Origin: Artemisia argyi
Lineage: Eukaryota > Streptophyta > Magnoliopsida > Asterales > Asteraceae
Assembly: GCA_030686995.1 (NCBI GenBank)
Contig: CM060685.1
Coordinates: 122,260,823-122,324,822 of the forward strand
Direction of reading: 5' to 3'
DNA length: 64,000 bases
Shown here piece by piece: positions 29,225 through 40,766 of this stretch. A program made the position numbers and the translations under genes. Numbering within the stretch: the first letter of the stretch is position 1; every line of letters starts with the position of its first letter. The notes beneath the pieces are model-generated. The model had not been told where the DNA came from. It saw only the letters and a list, made by a program, of their open reading frames with translations, and ran no database searches.

Positions 29225-30040
29225 TTATTTAACGGAAATAAGGGAGGTTTTCCCTACACTTAGGATTAAGTGCGGGTGGAAGTAGCGATACACACCCTTA
29301 GGGTGGAAGTATGCCACGTGAGAAAAGAGTGGTGGATGAATTATATGCTCAAAGGGTTGTGCTCCTATCATCATAACCTTACCTAATTCAATCGGGTTAA
29401 TGGGTGGATTAAGATTTTCTCCTAGAAAGGGATCATTTTCAATCAACTTCAAGAGACTCCTATTTGGGAATCCATCTTGACCTAATAAACCCGGTTTAAA
29501 CCCATAATGTTTCTTGTGATCAATCATAAATGGGTGATGTAAGCGTGTAAGGTCATTTTCCACTCCTATATTGGCTTCCTCTCTACAAGGCTTAGAGTCC
29601 ACTACCTTTATCCTAAGACTACCCGAACTATATGGTTTGATGGGTGGATCGGAACCTTTTTCAATTCCTAAATTCACATCTAAGGATAAAAGATTAGGTA
29701 ACGGCTTTGGTTGAGGCTCCGGTTCATCAAAACTAGGAACTTCCCTAGAACTAAGAGTAAGGTTATCATTATAAGTATTCAAACCTATATCCTCTAGTTG
29801 TGTTTGGTTCAAAGGTTCTACCTCTATTGTGGTTCCTATAGTCTCCTCTACTTCTTCCGGGTAAGTCACGGGCGGTGTGTGTGCCTCAAATGATGGTAGG
29901 ATTTGTGGGGTACTTGGTGAGCTTATGTTATTTACCTCATCCTCCATTTTATCTAGATTACCTATGTGTTTGTTTTGTACTATGGCATTACATGACAACC
30001 ACTTAGGTATCTCAACACTAATATATTCATCCCCAAACAA
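29225..30040 (-). CDS. NE-A ORF2, 271 codons, function unknown
   Basis: The open frame encodes a hydrophilic, Pro/Glu-rich protein (SPSTPQILPSFEAHTPP, then EEVEETIGTTIEVEPLNQTQ), followed by a more structured half with KKHYGFKPGLLGQDGFP and GVYRYFHPHLILSVGK. I see no catalytic motif, zinc knuckle or membrane segment. It lies 33 bases downstream of the gag-like ORF in the same transcript sense, so the two may be parts of one former gag polyprotein. The start is chosen at the first ATG. The frame is open and the element young, which fits a maintained product, but no family is recognised. Confidence 0.6.
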   Translation of the reverse strand: MFGDEYISVEIPKWLSCNAIVQNKHIGNLDKMEDEVNNISSPSTPQILPSFEAHTPPVTYPEEVEETIGTTIEVEPLNQTQLEDIGLNTYNDNLTLSSREVPSFDEPEPQPKPLPNLLSLDVNLGIEKGSDPPIKPYSSGSLRIKVVDSKPCREEANIGVENDLTRLHHPFMIDHKKHYGFKPGLLGQDGFPNRSLLKLIENDPFLGENLNPPINPIELGKVMMIGAQPFEHIIHPPLFSHVAYFHPKGVYRYFHPHLILSVGKTSLISVK

Positions 30041-30073
30041 ACTTGTTTCATGATCCTAGAAATTTATATTCAA

Positions 30074-30427
30074 TTAACTTGTACTAACGTTTGTTGGGTT
30101 GTCTACCCTATAATAATATTGGGCACAATCTTCTATGGCATCCCATGCTTCTTCAACACTTAATTCCTTAAAGTCCCCATTGGCAAAATCCTCAATGCGC
30201 ATTTGGTCATATTGGCCAACACGATAGTAAAAGGTTCGGGTTAGGAATGCTAAAGCGAAACTATGATGAGGGAATTTTTGGAGTAAATTTCTAAAACGAG
30301 TCCATGCATCATATATGGGTTCATCTCGATATTGTTTGAAATTCGAGATGTCAATAGGGTAGAATGGCCTTTGTGGTTGGTAGTATGGTGGATTCGCGTA
30401 CTCCATAATGGTGAACGGAAGAGTCAA
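30074..30427 (-). CDS. gag: NE-A gag-like ORF (capsid fragment)
   Basis: The 117-codon frame contains EPIYDAWTRFRNLLQKFPHH, the signature of the plant Ty3/gypsy Retrotrans_gag capsid domain, followed by FYYRVGQYDQMRIEDFANGDF and EEAWDAIEDCAQ. Gag assembles the particle that holds element RNA. At 117 residues this is far shorter than the several hundred residues of an autonomous gag, and there is no zinc knuckle. It begins about 135 bases after the primer-binding site. NE-B has no counterpart at this position. Confidence 0.8.
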   Translation of the reverse strand: MTLPFTIMEYANPPYYQPQRPFYPIDISNFKQYRDEPIYDAWTRFRNLLQKFPHHSFALAFLTRTFYYRVGQYDQMRIEDFANGDFKELSVEEAWDAIEDCAQYYYRVDNPTNVSTS

Positions 30428-30560
30428 TGGAAATTACGAACGAACACACAAAGAAAAAGATAGACTAAAGAAAACCTAAAAATAAAAATAAAATCTTACT
30501 AGAAAGGAATCTAGCAAGTAGACCTAATAAAAATAAATTCTAACCTAGACAATAACTATT

Positions 30561-30578
30561 CCCCGGGCTGCGGCGCCA
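30561..30578 (-). other. Primer-binding site of NE-A
   Basis: TGGCGCCGCAGCCCGGGG in element sense lies 6 bases inside the 5' LTR. It resembles the tRNA-Asp-type site of Athila elements (TGGCGCCG...), with changes in the second half. Confidence 0.8.
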
Positions 30579-30584
30579 AAAACT

Positions 30585-31973
30585 TGATGCGTGGGAATTG
30601 CACCAGGCTTTACCTCTCAAGGGATCTTGAGAAGCTTACAACCCCCACCAGGCAGTGTACCTGATCATTGTAGTATAGTATAGTGACAAGTACCGGGGGA
30701 TTGATCGTTCAGCTAGGAATAGTGTCGCTAGGATTAGAAAACCTAAATACTAGTTCTAAAGGTGAGGGATGATTATTTTTGTATTTTTATATTTTTTAGA
30801 AAGCAAGTAAAAATCTCGGGGTTTTAAGGATTTGGGCGGAATTAGTTGTTAATCAACTAACCCAATACTAAAGATGCAATCAAAATAAAATACAAGAAAT
30901 GAAAATAAACTAAATTAAACTAAGGTTGTGAGCAATAAGTGGAGAAAATGTGTTTACTTAGATTTCACTACTCCCTAGATATCTTTTACATGTTAATTAC
31001 TTGTTATAGTTGCGTGGATGACGGATTGTATTCCTTAATACCATTCATGGGGTGGCGCACTTAATTCCCCAATCCTATGAGTGCCTACTTCACTCCTATG
31101 TCGAGCCGGCTAAGAAGCTCTTAACATGGGATCATTAGAATTTACTCATGCATTAAATACAATCAATTAAACCTAGTGCACGTCAGTTCATGTTTCCTAA
31201 GACGTTCAAGCATGTTACCATTTGGAGATCTGCCAGTTTTCTTAAGCCTAACATCGAATTCATTCATCCAATACAACCATAAACAAGCAATCAACACATA
31301 ATTAACATCTAGGTTTCATTAGATCCAAGCAAACACAAGATAGATCTAGCCTAATATGATGAAATTAAGACAAGAACAAGATATAGACAACCAACACATA
31401 GACATATTGATTGAATTAAAAGAACACTTATCTCAATTACACATGAAAGGGATCAAGGGCTAAGAACCCTTGAAAAACCTGTAAAATTCGTACCAAGTTC
31501 GTACTTAGGGTTTCTCTAAAACTTCTCTCTTTTTTAATGTGAAATTAGAAAACTATATATAGGAAATAGGGTCTGACGGCGTCAAGACAAAATCGGTGAC
31601 GCCGTCATCTCGCCGCTAAAATACTCCTCAGACTGCCTTGATCCAGATCTGACGCCGTCAAGTGTTATGTGTTTCCAGGCCGTCATGCATTTTCCTCTTG
31701 ATGCCCTACCTTGTGACGCCGTCAAATATGTACTGGACCGTCATGGAAATTACTCTTGACGCTGTCACCTACTGTTCCCAGCAAGGAAAATTAAGACTTT
31801 GGTGTTTTCTTCACTTTTATGCTCAAAAAACGTCCGAATTGCTTCCTTTTCCAGATTTCTCTCCCAAAGTACCTAAAATCACAAAAGGAACGATTTAGGG
31901 CAATATTTGATCAAATAAATTCAATTCCGGGCTTAAATGACCCCCTAAAAATGGTTCATTTTTCGCCTCATCA
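30585..31973 (-). repeat. 5' LTR of NE-A
   Basis: The LTR is 1389 bases. It lacks 24 bases present in the 3' LTR, apparently by slippage between two adjacent TGACGCCGTCA palindromes (26488-26521 against 31757-31767). Otherwise there are only scattered single-base differences. Confidence 0.95.
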
Positions 31974-32000
31974 ACAAGTTATAATTACAAAAATACACAT

Positions 32001-32223
32001 CTAAATGCTATGAGCACGCCTGTGACTCGAGCTACTAGCTGTGGATGCCAACTCCCCAGCCTCACTTAGCCTTCTTAACAGGTTGCTATCTTCTTGAGAC
32101 ACCGTTGGTACGCTAACGGGGATCCCATCAGACCTGGGAAGATGGGCTACGCCAACACCACATTGGATGTCCTTTCCCTTCACGCCCTTCTTACGAGCAG
32201 CTCTTGTCTCATGTGCCTCTAGG
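32001..32223 (-). pseudogene. C-terminal end of the E1 antisense gene, cut off by E3
   Basis: In minus-strand sense this continues the frame broken at 43747. The first full codons after the E3 target copy read LEAHETRAARKKGVKGKD, and the segment ends SSSSHRRAHSI and a TAG at 32001. It is basic at first and Ser-rich at the end. Nothing separates it from the rest of the gene except E3. Its stop lies about 28 bases from the NE-A insertion. Confidence 0.75.
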
Positions 32224-32228
32224 CACTT

Positions 32229-35214
32229 TGTAACACCCCAAAAATACCTGAATGGCAGCGGAATGGAATACCGGGGGTGACTGTCATAGCACCATACTTA
32301 CAGTTATATTGAACGACCTAAAGTGTCGTTTAGAAAATACAGCGTTTGATCATTAAAACATTCAGAGTTTACAAAGCTTAGGTCCCAAAAGAGTTTGCCA
32401 AAATAGTTAGAATAAGTTCAACAAGATCAAACGTTTCATAAGTGCAGAAAATATAGTGAGACGCGTCGACTCCGCGACTCCATGAAGGTCCAAATGTATG
32501 CACATGAGCTACCTTAACAACCTGAGAAATACATTGCGAAAAACGGTCAACATAAAGTTGGTGAATAATCATAGGTTTATAAGTAAATTCTAGTGTACAT
32601 ATGCCATAAGTAATGCCAAGAAATAGGATGTCCGGAAAGTATATACATTGGCTCTTAAGCTCATGACCCCGAAGCTAGACGATACTTGGCCCCAATGAGT
32701 GTTTACCAGACACTCTAATAATAAAGACATGAAATGCATTCGTTCCATTTGGAGCAACCCAAACACGAATGGAGGCGTCACCCTCGATAGATCTATCCAC
32801 TCACTCCCGCTTAGTACCAGAAATTAACGGTCCATGATAATAAAAGGGGACTTTTCAAGACGTGGTAAATAAGACAACTTAAGCAATGTATGAAATTTTA
32901 TACTTAGGCATGTACACAAAACAAGTAATGCAATGTATTCTCCCCCGTGGGATTTGAAATCAAAATATAGAATTAAAACGGGGCTATGAAAACTCACCTC
33001 GAAGTGATGGTACAAAGATGGTGCAATGAGGTAAAAGTAGTCGGGACAATGAGGCGCGAGTACTAGCCGCAACCTAAATGAATAACCATGATCTAACTTA
33101 GATCAAGCCGTAATGAAATGAATGTACATGCACATGATGCTCATACCACTCGTAATTTAGAAATACTAGTTATCGTCATAGAAAAATAGTTTCCATACTT
33201 AGGAAAATATATCCATATATAGGAGTATATAACTTGTACGAAAAAGTTAACGTTATAATCCTTGTATCAAAACCTTGAAATACGTCGTTACGTCGTATAA
33301 GTATTCTCTCGGGTCATACGTATTCATTTGATAAGAAATCGTCCTTAGTAATGTTTTCTAGAAAATATACCGTTTAGTACGTACGTTATTATTTTTATTT
33401 GTGACCAAAAATATATATATAGTTTTGACAATGTTAAAACGGGTATAACTCGGTCGTTTTAGGCTCGTTTTCCTTGTTCTTTATATCCGCGGATTCGTCT
33501 TTGTGTATACTAGTATATTTTAGATAACTCGGCTCTTTAAAGTTACGTTTAATGCCTCAATTTACCCGTCGTATTCTGCCAAACAGCAAGCAGTTTTCTG
33601 AAAAGTAGTTTTCGTCGTTAAATTTGTAAAAATCATATCTCCTTCGTTATAAACTCGTTTTAATCCGTTCTTTCGCCTAAAGTTTCGTTTTTGAATGTAT
33701 TTTCTAAATCTTTGGTCAAAACTTGGTCATCATCTACTGATTTTCCCACGAAATTAAAATAGGGACAGTAGGTATTTCAAAAGTTTCAAAAACCATTTTC
33801 AAGTCTCTAAACTAGTTCCATCCTCCATCAATCCACTTTCAATCACCACAAAGCTAGTCTAAACCTACCATACACCTTCTTAGGGTGTCATGGGTCCTTA
33901 AACATCACCAATCCACTAGGTCTAACAAGGGTTTCATATGTTTCCATTTCTAGGGCTTGAAAGTTAATTATATACAAAAATGAAGTGGTACAAGTTGATG
34001 CATGTGTAAGATCTTGTAAGAAAAATATATAGACATAATAATAACTTGTAAAAATCATAAAAATGAGTTTGTAAACTTACTTGATGGTTTAGAGAGTTTA
34101 GATGATAAAAAGCCTACTAATCCTTGAGTTTTTATTTCAAAACTCTAACAAGGATGATTATACTAACTAGTTTATAATATGATCTTGTAAAATTTACCCT
34201 CCTTGCTCCTTGATCACCTTGGATCGATCCACACACAAGAGAAAATGGAGAGAAAAGTTTGCTAGTTGTAAGAAAAGTGATTTTTGTGATAAAGGTGTAA
34301 AAAAAGTTTAATATATACTAAGAGACAATAGTTTGGTGGCATTAAATTAAGTTGGTGAAGTTTTTAATGTTTTAAGACCTTAGGGGGGGGGGGGGGGGGG
34401 GGGGTTGGCCGGCCATAAAGGAGGGAAAGGGGGGATTTGTCCTTGGGTTTAATTACAAAATTAGTATTAGTATTATGTAGTTAAGTTAGGTTTAGGTTTA
34501 ATCGGGTACCGGGTTTGTTAGAAATAAATTTTATTGAAGTTATTCGGGACGTAATAAAGTCGTAAAAATTGTAAAAATATGCCGGGTACAAGTACGGAGA
34601 GTTTGGGTGATTATCGTTTAATTTTGTTGAAAACCGTCGTTATTAAGTTAAACGTATGATACGTAATCAATAAATTTCCAAAATACCGGGTAAATTAATA
34701 TTATAGTTTTTATATTATAGAAGTGAGTATAAAAATATATTGGGATCATAGTCGGGAGTGTCGGACATGTTAGACACATTTATAGTTCGCGTATTAGTGT
34801 TTATTTAAAATAAACGTACGTAAATCGTTAATTGTACCAAAAGTATAAATTTAATTATCCTACGAGTGGAATAGCATGCAAGTGCCATAATGGTGACAAG
34901 CTGACTATTTCTAGTCCGTATGAAATGTCCCTGATAATAATGCATGAATTCGCTCCTGAACCAATACAGTTACGCGAATTTGAACACTCGTAAACTAAAT
35001 TTACGATGACATGAATAATGCACGTGAATAGTGATTTTCTCTCGGAAATGAATAGTGTCAAGTGAATAGTAAAATTTCTGAATATGTCTCGGAATGTCAA
35101 ATTGACCTCAAAAACGATGAATAGTGATCGATGAATAGTAAATGATGAATAGTAACTTGTGAATAGTAAATTGTCGAGGCTTGGAAAAATGACTGGAAAT
35201 TACGAGTTGTGACA
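32229..35214 (-). repeat. 3' LTR of E3
   Basis: The LTR is 2986 bases. It contains a run of 22 G (34383-34404) and, near the U3 edge, seven copies of TGAATAGT (35025-35167), most of them spaced by exactly 14 bases. Several short reading frames in it also occur in the other LTR and have no protein-like features. Confidence 0.95.
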
Positions 35215-38200
35215 GTCTTCCCCACTAACAGGAACTTCGTCCCGAAGTTCAGTTTTGGTTGGTCTCTGGAGTACATTTGTTAAAAAGACGTGGATACTTG
35301 AGTTGCATTTGGTCCTCTTGTTCCCAAGTAAATCCGGGTTCTTTTCAAGAATTCCAGCGAACTTTCACGATAGGAATTCGACTTTGCTTCAATCGTTCGA
35401 CCTCACGGTCCATGCATTCTAATGGTTCTATTACCAAGTTTACGTTTGTCTCAAGGTTGGATTCCCTTCCAAATGGGATTATAATTGACTAATCTGAAAG
35501 TCATTTCCTGGATTTGATTAGGTGAAACATAGTTGTGTAATCCGGCTGTTCCTTAACAAGGCTCAAGTCTGACGGCCACTAGGCCTACTCTGTCCGAACT
35601 ATTAAGTGTTCCAGTGTATATCGGCGTTAACTTTTCAAATATTTCCGAATAATATCATGCCTTTCCTAGGCAGAACTTTCAACGAAATCTGGCTACCAAC
35701 TTGAAGTTTTAGTGGTTTACAACTTATAGAATTTGTAATTGATCCTTGACTTGTAGGAAATTTCTGGTTATTTCATGAATGCCTATTGGAATAGTGAGTT
35801 TGGCTTTTTCCGAGTTCGGTTCGTCAATAGATGATCAGTGCTTCTTCAGGTTTATAATGTAATATGGATAATATATGTTGCTGAACTCTGTCAGAACTCA
35901 AATCTTATATGTCAGCTGGTCGATTCTATCATGAATCTGAAATGGTCCAATATACTTAAAAGTTCAATCTCTCGTGTTACCAAAATCGTATCATGCCTCT
36001 TCAAGGCAAAGCTTTCAATTTAGTTCGTTCTTTCACGTGAATCTAGTAAATTTGCTTGTTCAAGGATACCCAATCCATATGATGTGCGTCATGTACCAAC
36101 ATAACTCCTACCAGTTTCTCGTTGCTTGTAACCGATTCTTGTCTTGTGAAATTTCCTTTGTTGTTCCATGGTTTGGTTCTAGACCAGTGAATTTTTAACT
36201 TTCCGATTTCAGTTTGTAAACGGGTAATTGGTACTTCGACCATAAAGTGCCTCAAATGGTGTAGTCTCTATGCTCGCGCGATAACTATGGTTGTAAAAGA
36301 ATCCAATTTATGGTAAATGGTTAGTCCAACCATTTCTAGAGTCAATCACTCATATTCTGAGTATAGCTTTCCTATGTTTGAATCGTTCTCCCGTTGTGAC
36401 CATCGATCTGAGGATGATAGGCGGTGTTCACATCTTTATGAGGTTCCGAAGGAAATCTTAAAATGGTTGCTAGAAGTCCAAGGTGATTCAATCACCTTTA
36501 TCACGAATAATTGAAACGGTACGATAAATCTTGTGACTAATTCCACAACGTTACGTCTCTCGAACACGGCGTTATACGAAGAAGATAAAATACGGCTAAC
36601 AACATTTGATTCTTTGGGTTTTGGTCTAATGGATTGCTAAGACATGTGTCATTCTTTGCCTACTGTGCTTGGTCTCCATTACTGACGTTTGTAATCGTTC
36701 TATGATGTTCCTCCTAATTTCCTTCATCACCTATTCCAATATTCCTTATTGTCAAGTCACAAAGCCCTAAATGCACAAGCGATATAGTATGGTGATTTGT
36801 TTCCAAATTTATCTCGCGATTTTCGAGTTTTTGGTCGAAATCTTTTTCTGAATAAACAATTTTAGAAAATGGAACAAATGGTATACTCAATATTAGCTTT
36901 ATTGATGATTCAAAATTTAATAGTTATGAAATGTGACGCGGTTTTCAAGCATGTTGTGAATAGAACTATTTACCAAAGTTTGATGTTTAAACCTTTCTCA
37001 TTGTATAATGGTTCAAGTAAATACTGGCTAAAAAGGGTCGTATTTATTCAAAATAGGCAATTCAAAATTATTTTCCACGAGATATGTGATTTGTATGGAC
37101 AAAATTTTGAAATCCACTTCATTTAAAAGTAAAAATACTAACAAGGATAAAATAGTAGGATCGGAAATATTCGCATAAATGCATAGGTGTCTAACATTCG
37201 GTTCCTGACATTAGAAAATGCCTATTGGCGATTATTCGACAAAACTACAAGTCTAGGTATCCAACCAACTTAAGTCCTGAGGTGGTTTATCGTTGAAATT
37301 GTTATCATGTTGGCAATATGAGGGTTTCAATTGATACCATGTCGATGAATTTCCGTATTGTCTTCACATGTAGCTGGGGAGATATTCTTGAGTCTGATGC
37401 CTTTCTCGATGTATAGGTGAGGTTATCCAGATGTTTTAAAGAACATAATGCTTTAGGGGAATCTATATCGATATCCATAATTCGAATCAATCATTCTTGT
37501 CGTAAATTCACTGCAGGGAAGTTTGCGTATGGATGAGACCATGTTAACTCAAAACACTTTACAGTATCGGTTAGGAGGCTTGGTTTATTCCCATGGTGAT
37601 GCTTAGCGTACCTTCACAATGTGTTTGATCCCGTAGCTCAGTCTAGCTAGTACCTTTGAATAATAAAATCGGACAACTAGGTCAGAGATGGTGGGTCGGA
37701 TGGTCCAGTGGCATCTTAGAACTGTTATTGAGCTATAAATTGCCTTGGTGTATACTTCTATTCTAGGTTAGTAGTTTTTCGTAACCCTTTTATTGTTTTT
37801 CTTGTATCAAGGAATCCTCCTAGTACTTAATATGGGAAGTCTCTCCTAAAGAAGTCAATGGAAAGTCTAACTTAATGACTAAGTGTGTGACAGGTGGGGT
37901 AAGTATCCAGAGAAAATTTGTCAGAAAGAAATATTCATAAAAGAGTTTATTTGTTTAAAACGCTTTTGGATGAAGATTGTTATTAACAATACTTTATAAA
38001 GTAACTATTTCTTTCATGGCATAATCTTTCCTGAAGTATACATAGGTGATCAGGCTATGTATAGTTGAGGACTAATGATGCGATGCTTGATTTAATCAAA
38101 ATAATATTATTTTTCTCAAAAGCTTTAGATGGTGTTCAACGCGTTGTTATTAAAAATGGTATACTAAATATTCCCTTTCAAAGTAATATAAAAATTGTTT

Positions 38201-38628
38201 CGCGTAATAATAGTAAATATATGGCGTAGTATCGGAAAAATCAGTTTATAGTATGGTAACAAAACGGCTTATTTTAGAATTTGATAAAGACAATTTCTCC
38301 ATAAGGTAGTAAAATAGTTTGAAATAAAACTCGTGGAATGGTTTATTGGATACATGGGTAAATACTACGGAATGGTAATAATCTACTAGTCCGTCAAATA
38401 CTAAATCGGCCTAATCTCTAATAAGGCAATGACATAATGTTACGAAACGATTGAAAATTGAACGATTGGGATAGAAAGCGGAGTAAACGAAAGTTATGGT
38501 TATCATAGAGGTAACAAAAGATAGTCATTACATTGGATAGGAAAGTGCTTAATACAACTAGGTTACATCAACGTACTTATGGAAAGTACCAAAAGAAAGT
38601 ACAACCCTAGAGGGCTCGAACTATGGTT
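35215..38628 (-). pseudogene. pol: E3 pol remnant, heavily decayed
   Basis: No open frame over 90 codons remains. Conceptual minus-strand reading of 35220-36290 still shows integrase pieces in several frames: TPFEALYG near 36260, a stretch aligning with the usual RRxGKLxPRYIGPF segment, and GLHNYVSPNQIQ near 35500, where other elements have GIHNTFHVSNLR. Stops and frameshifts occur every few tens of bases. In 36300-38628 I recognise no protease or RT motif. The decay contrasts with the near-identical LTRs and the intact gag. Confidence 0.7.
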
Positions 38629-39588
38629 TTAAAACATGAACTGCCTCCTCCAGTTCCGGTCTCTCAACACCGGGCATTCACTCTTGAAGTGTCCCACTAC
38701 TCCACATTCACGGCAGATTACCGTGAGTTCCTGATGCTTTGTGAGGGTGGGAGTCTTGCAATCCTTGGCTTTGTGTCCGATCTTCTTACAGTTGCCACAT
38801 GGTTCCGGGCAACGTCCTTTGTGATGAAACTGACACCTGTTGCACTCGGGTAATTTACCTACATATCCTTTCTTTTGGCTTGACCCAGCAGTAAAGGTCT
38901 CCACCACTTGTTGTATCTTAAATGGTCGTTGAGTAGCATTAGCATCCTGATTACCGACCCATTTTCTCTTGTTGTTATTATTGTCTCCCGATGTCTTGTC
39001 GCGAACTATGAGTTCCTTTGTTTCGATTGCCATCTGGATAGCTTCAGACATGGTATTGGGTTCACATGCGATGACCATCCTACGAATTTCAGGAGAAAGT
39101 CCTCCGATGTACCTTTCGAGTTTCTTGCTTTCCGGTTCATCCATTGCAGAGCCTAGTCGAGCAAAATCATAAAAATAAGCAGTATACTTGACAACATCAT
39201 CTCCTTCCATGGTAAGGTTTAGTGTTTCTTGTTCAATTGCTTGTAATTCGCTTTTCACACAGAACTTCAAACTCATCATCCTTTTTAGTTTCTCCCAAGA
39301 GTGTGAGTAAGCAGCATCAACTCCTACTACCTGGACATACTTAGTCCACCATTTCTGGGCATGCTTCTGAAAAGTGCAAGTGGCGAACTTAACCTTGTCT
39401 TCCTTACGACAGTCACCACTTTGAAAGATTGTTTCTAATTCTTCGAACCATTTGAGAAATTCTTTTGTGTCTACACTTCCGCTAAAGAAGGGGGGATTAC
39501 AACCCATAAATTCCACGTGAGTAAGTTCCTTGGTGAGGGCGGTAGTTGCGTTCCTGGCAATGAATTGTCCAACAGCGGCTTGCGTCAT
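38629..39588 (-). CDS. gag: E3 Gag polyprotein
   Basis: The 319-codon open frame encodes the particle-forming protein. Residues of about 25-180 are the Retrotrans_gag capsid domain (FFSGSVDTKEFLKWFEELE, then KVKFATCTFQKHAQKWWTKY and YFYDFARLG). Near the C-terminus are a Cys/His cluster (CNRCQFHHKGRC) and two CCHC zinc knuckles, CGNCKKIGHKAKDC and CRECGVVGHFKSEC, for RNA binding. Typical Tekay/Del gag proteins have a longer N-terminal part; here that part is in broken frames upstream (40059-40592). The stop at 38629 separates it from pol, which is normally fused or in the same frame. Its intactness suggests it can still package RNA if enzymes come from elsewhere. Confidence 0.9.
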   Translation of the reverse strand: MTQAAVGQFIARNATTALTKELTHVEFMGCNPPFFSGSVDTKEFLKWFEELETIFQSGDCRKEDKVKFATCTFQKHAQKWWTKYVQVVGVDAAYSHSWEKLKRMMSLKFCVKSELQAIEQETLNLTMEGDDVVKYTAYFYDFARLGSAMDEPESKKLERYIGGLSPEIRRMVIACEPNTMSEAIQMAIETKELIVRDKTSGDNNNNKRKWVGNQDANATQRPFKIQQVVETFTAGSSQKKGYVGKLPECNRCQFHHKGRCPEPCGNCKKIGHKAKDCKTPTLTKHQELTVICRECGVVGHFKSECPVLRDRNWRRQFMF

Positions 39589-40745
39589 GCTTGGAGTGGT
39601 TTGCTTAAATCTATTTCCATCAAATCATGAGTCCATGAGAATTTATCGGTAATAACAATCATCATATTCATAACACATGAATATAATACATGAAGGTTTC
39701 GGTCTATATGGGCCAATATCATAGATAGCACAACCATTCCCCTATAGTAGAGTCAATACTTGGTGATTCCGTTTGTACAACAATCAAAATACTACAAGTT
39801 TCTTTGAACTATGCCACACCTCTCGTGGCTAGGGTATTAGTAAAAGCTAGTAAAGATATAAGTCTAGTCTAGAGATTTCCTGTAGTCCCTCTGAGTGAAA
39901 TCAGGTTTATGGCATCATAAGGTCGAGATAGTCCTGAAGTAGTGTCTGAAGTTGTGCATCGATCAAGTCCTAGATAGTGTAGATTCTAAGCCATTCTTGA
40001 GGAACCTGCAGATGTTCCTGTTGAGTCCGAAATCTTGGTATTATCCACAAGGTGTTATCTAATTCATGGCAAGTGAAAATGGAAAAGGAAACTGACAATG
40101 GTGGTATTCTAAAGGATGAGAATAACATTGATGACGATGAAATCCCAGGGATGAGTTAGGAGATAATGGTGATAATAGTGAATGGGATACTACCCTCTTT
40201 CGCGCTATCTCGCGACATCCAAGAGGTAAAGTTGAAGTACGCACTATGGGACGACCAATAGTGTAATAAGTAACCAACGGTGGTGGTAGTACCTAAGTAG
40301 TAAGCGTCCTACTAGTGAAGGAAATAAGACATGCTATCTCCCTTGTAATAAGCATCCAAATAAGTCCATTAAAATTAAGTCTGAATACTCTACCAAACGG
40401 CATTCTATGTATAGGCTGAATGAGAACCTCGCTCTTATGACAATTCAATAGTGCTAATGGTGGTGTGAGTACAGCTGGTGGTATAATGGTAGTGGAAGAT
40501 GACAAGGCATCTTCAACGTCGGAATCCGACGAAAGGATAACGGCGTGGGTATCTGAAGACATGTCACTTGTGAACCAGGTCAATATAATCATATATATAT
40601 ATATATATGAGTATGGGTATGAATAACTCGTACAGTGTGTGCGTAAAGCAACATGTATAGTGAATATGCACCTATGATGAAATGATGAGATGCTATGATG
40701 ATGTGGTTATAGTCTAGGGTCCAAGATACATCCTAGTTCGCTATA
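39589..40745 (-). other. E3 leader and broken gag N-terminus
   Basis: Between the primer-binding site and the open gag frame are two short frames in gag sense (40293-40592 with MSSDTHAVILSSDSDVEDAL, and 40059-40277), out of frame with each other. The acidic Ser-rich start resembles plant gag N-termini. An (AT)n stretch lies at 40588-40608. Confidence 0.5.
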
Positions 40746-40763
40746 ACCTTAGCTCTGATGCCA
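40746..40763 (-). other. Primer-binding site of E3
   Basis: TTGGCATCAGAGCTAAGG in element sense starts 3 bases inside the 5' LTR. It fits the initiator tRNA-Met site TGGTATCAGAGC with one change. Confidence 0.85.
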
Positions 40764-40766
40764 ATC

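Larger units (their letters stand above)
25315..31973 (-). mobile_element. NE-A: non-autonomous Athila-like LTR retrotransposon
   Basis: This 6659-base element is complete. It has LTRs at 30585-31973 (5') and 25315-26727 (3'), ends TGATGAGG...ACGCATCA in its own sense, and an exact 5-bp duplication ACAAG (25310-25314 and 31974-31978). The primer-binding site is complementary to tRNA-Asp type, and a polypurine-like tract precedes the 3' LTR. It carries a gag-like ORF and a 271-codon ORF but no protease, RT or integrase, so it must use enzymes from another element. Its LTRs differ at a handful of bases plus a 24-base deletion in the 5' copy, so insertion is fairly recent. Confidence 0.93.

Noticed and set aside
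32378..33072. Three frames of 60-80 codons repeated at 40916-41610
   Set aside because: They are identical only because they lie in the two LTRs of E3; no domain or codon signal supports coding.
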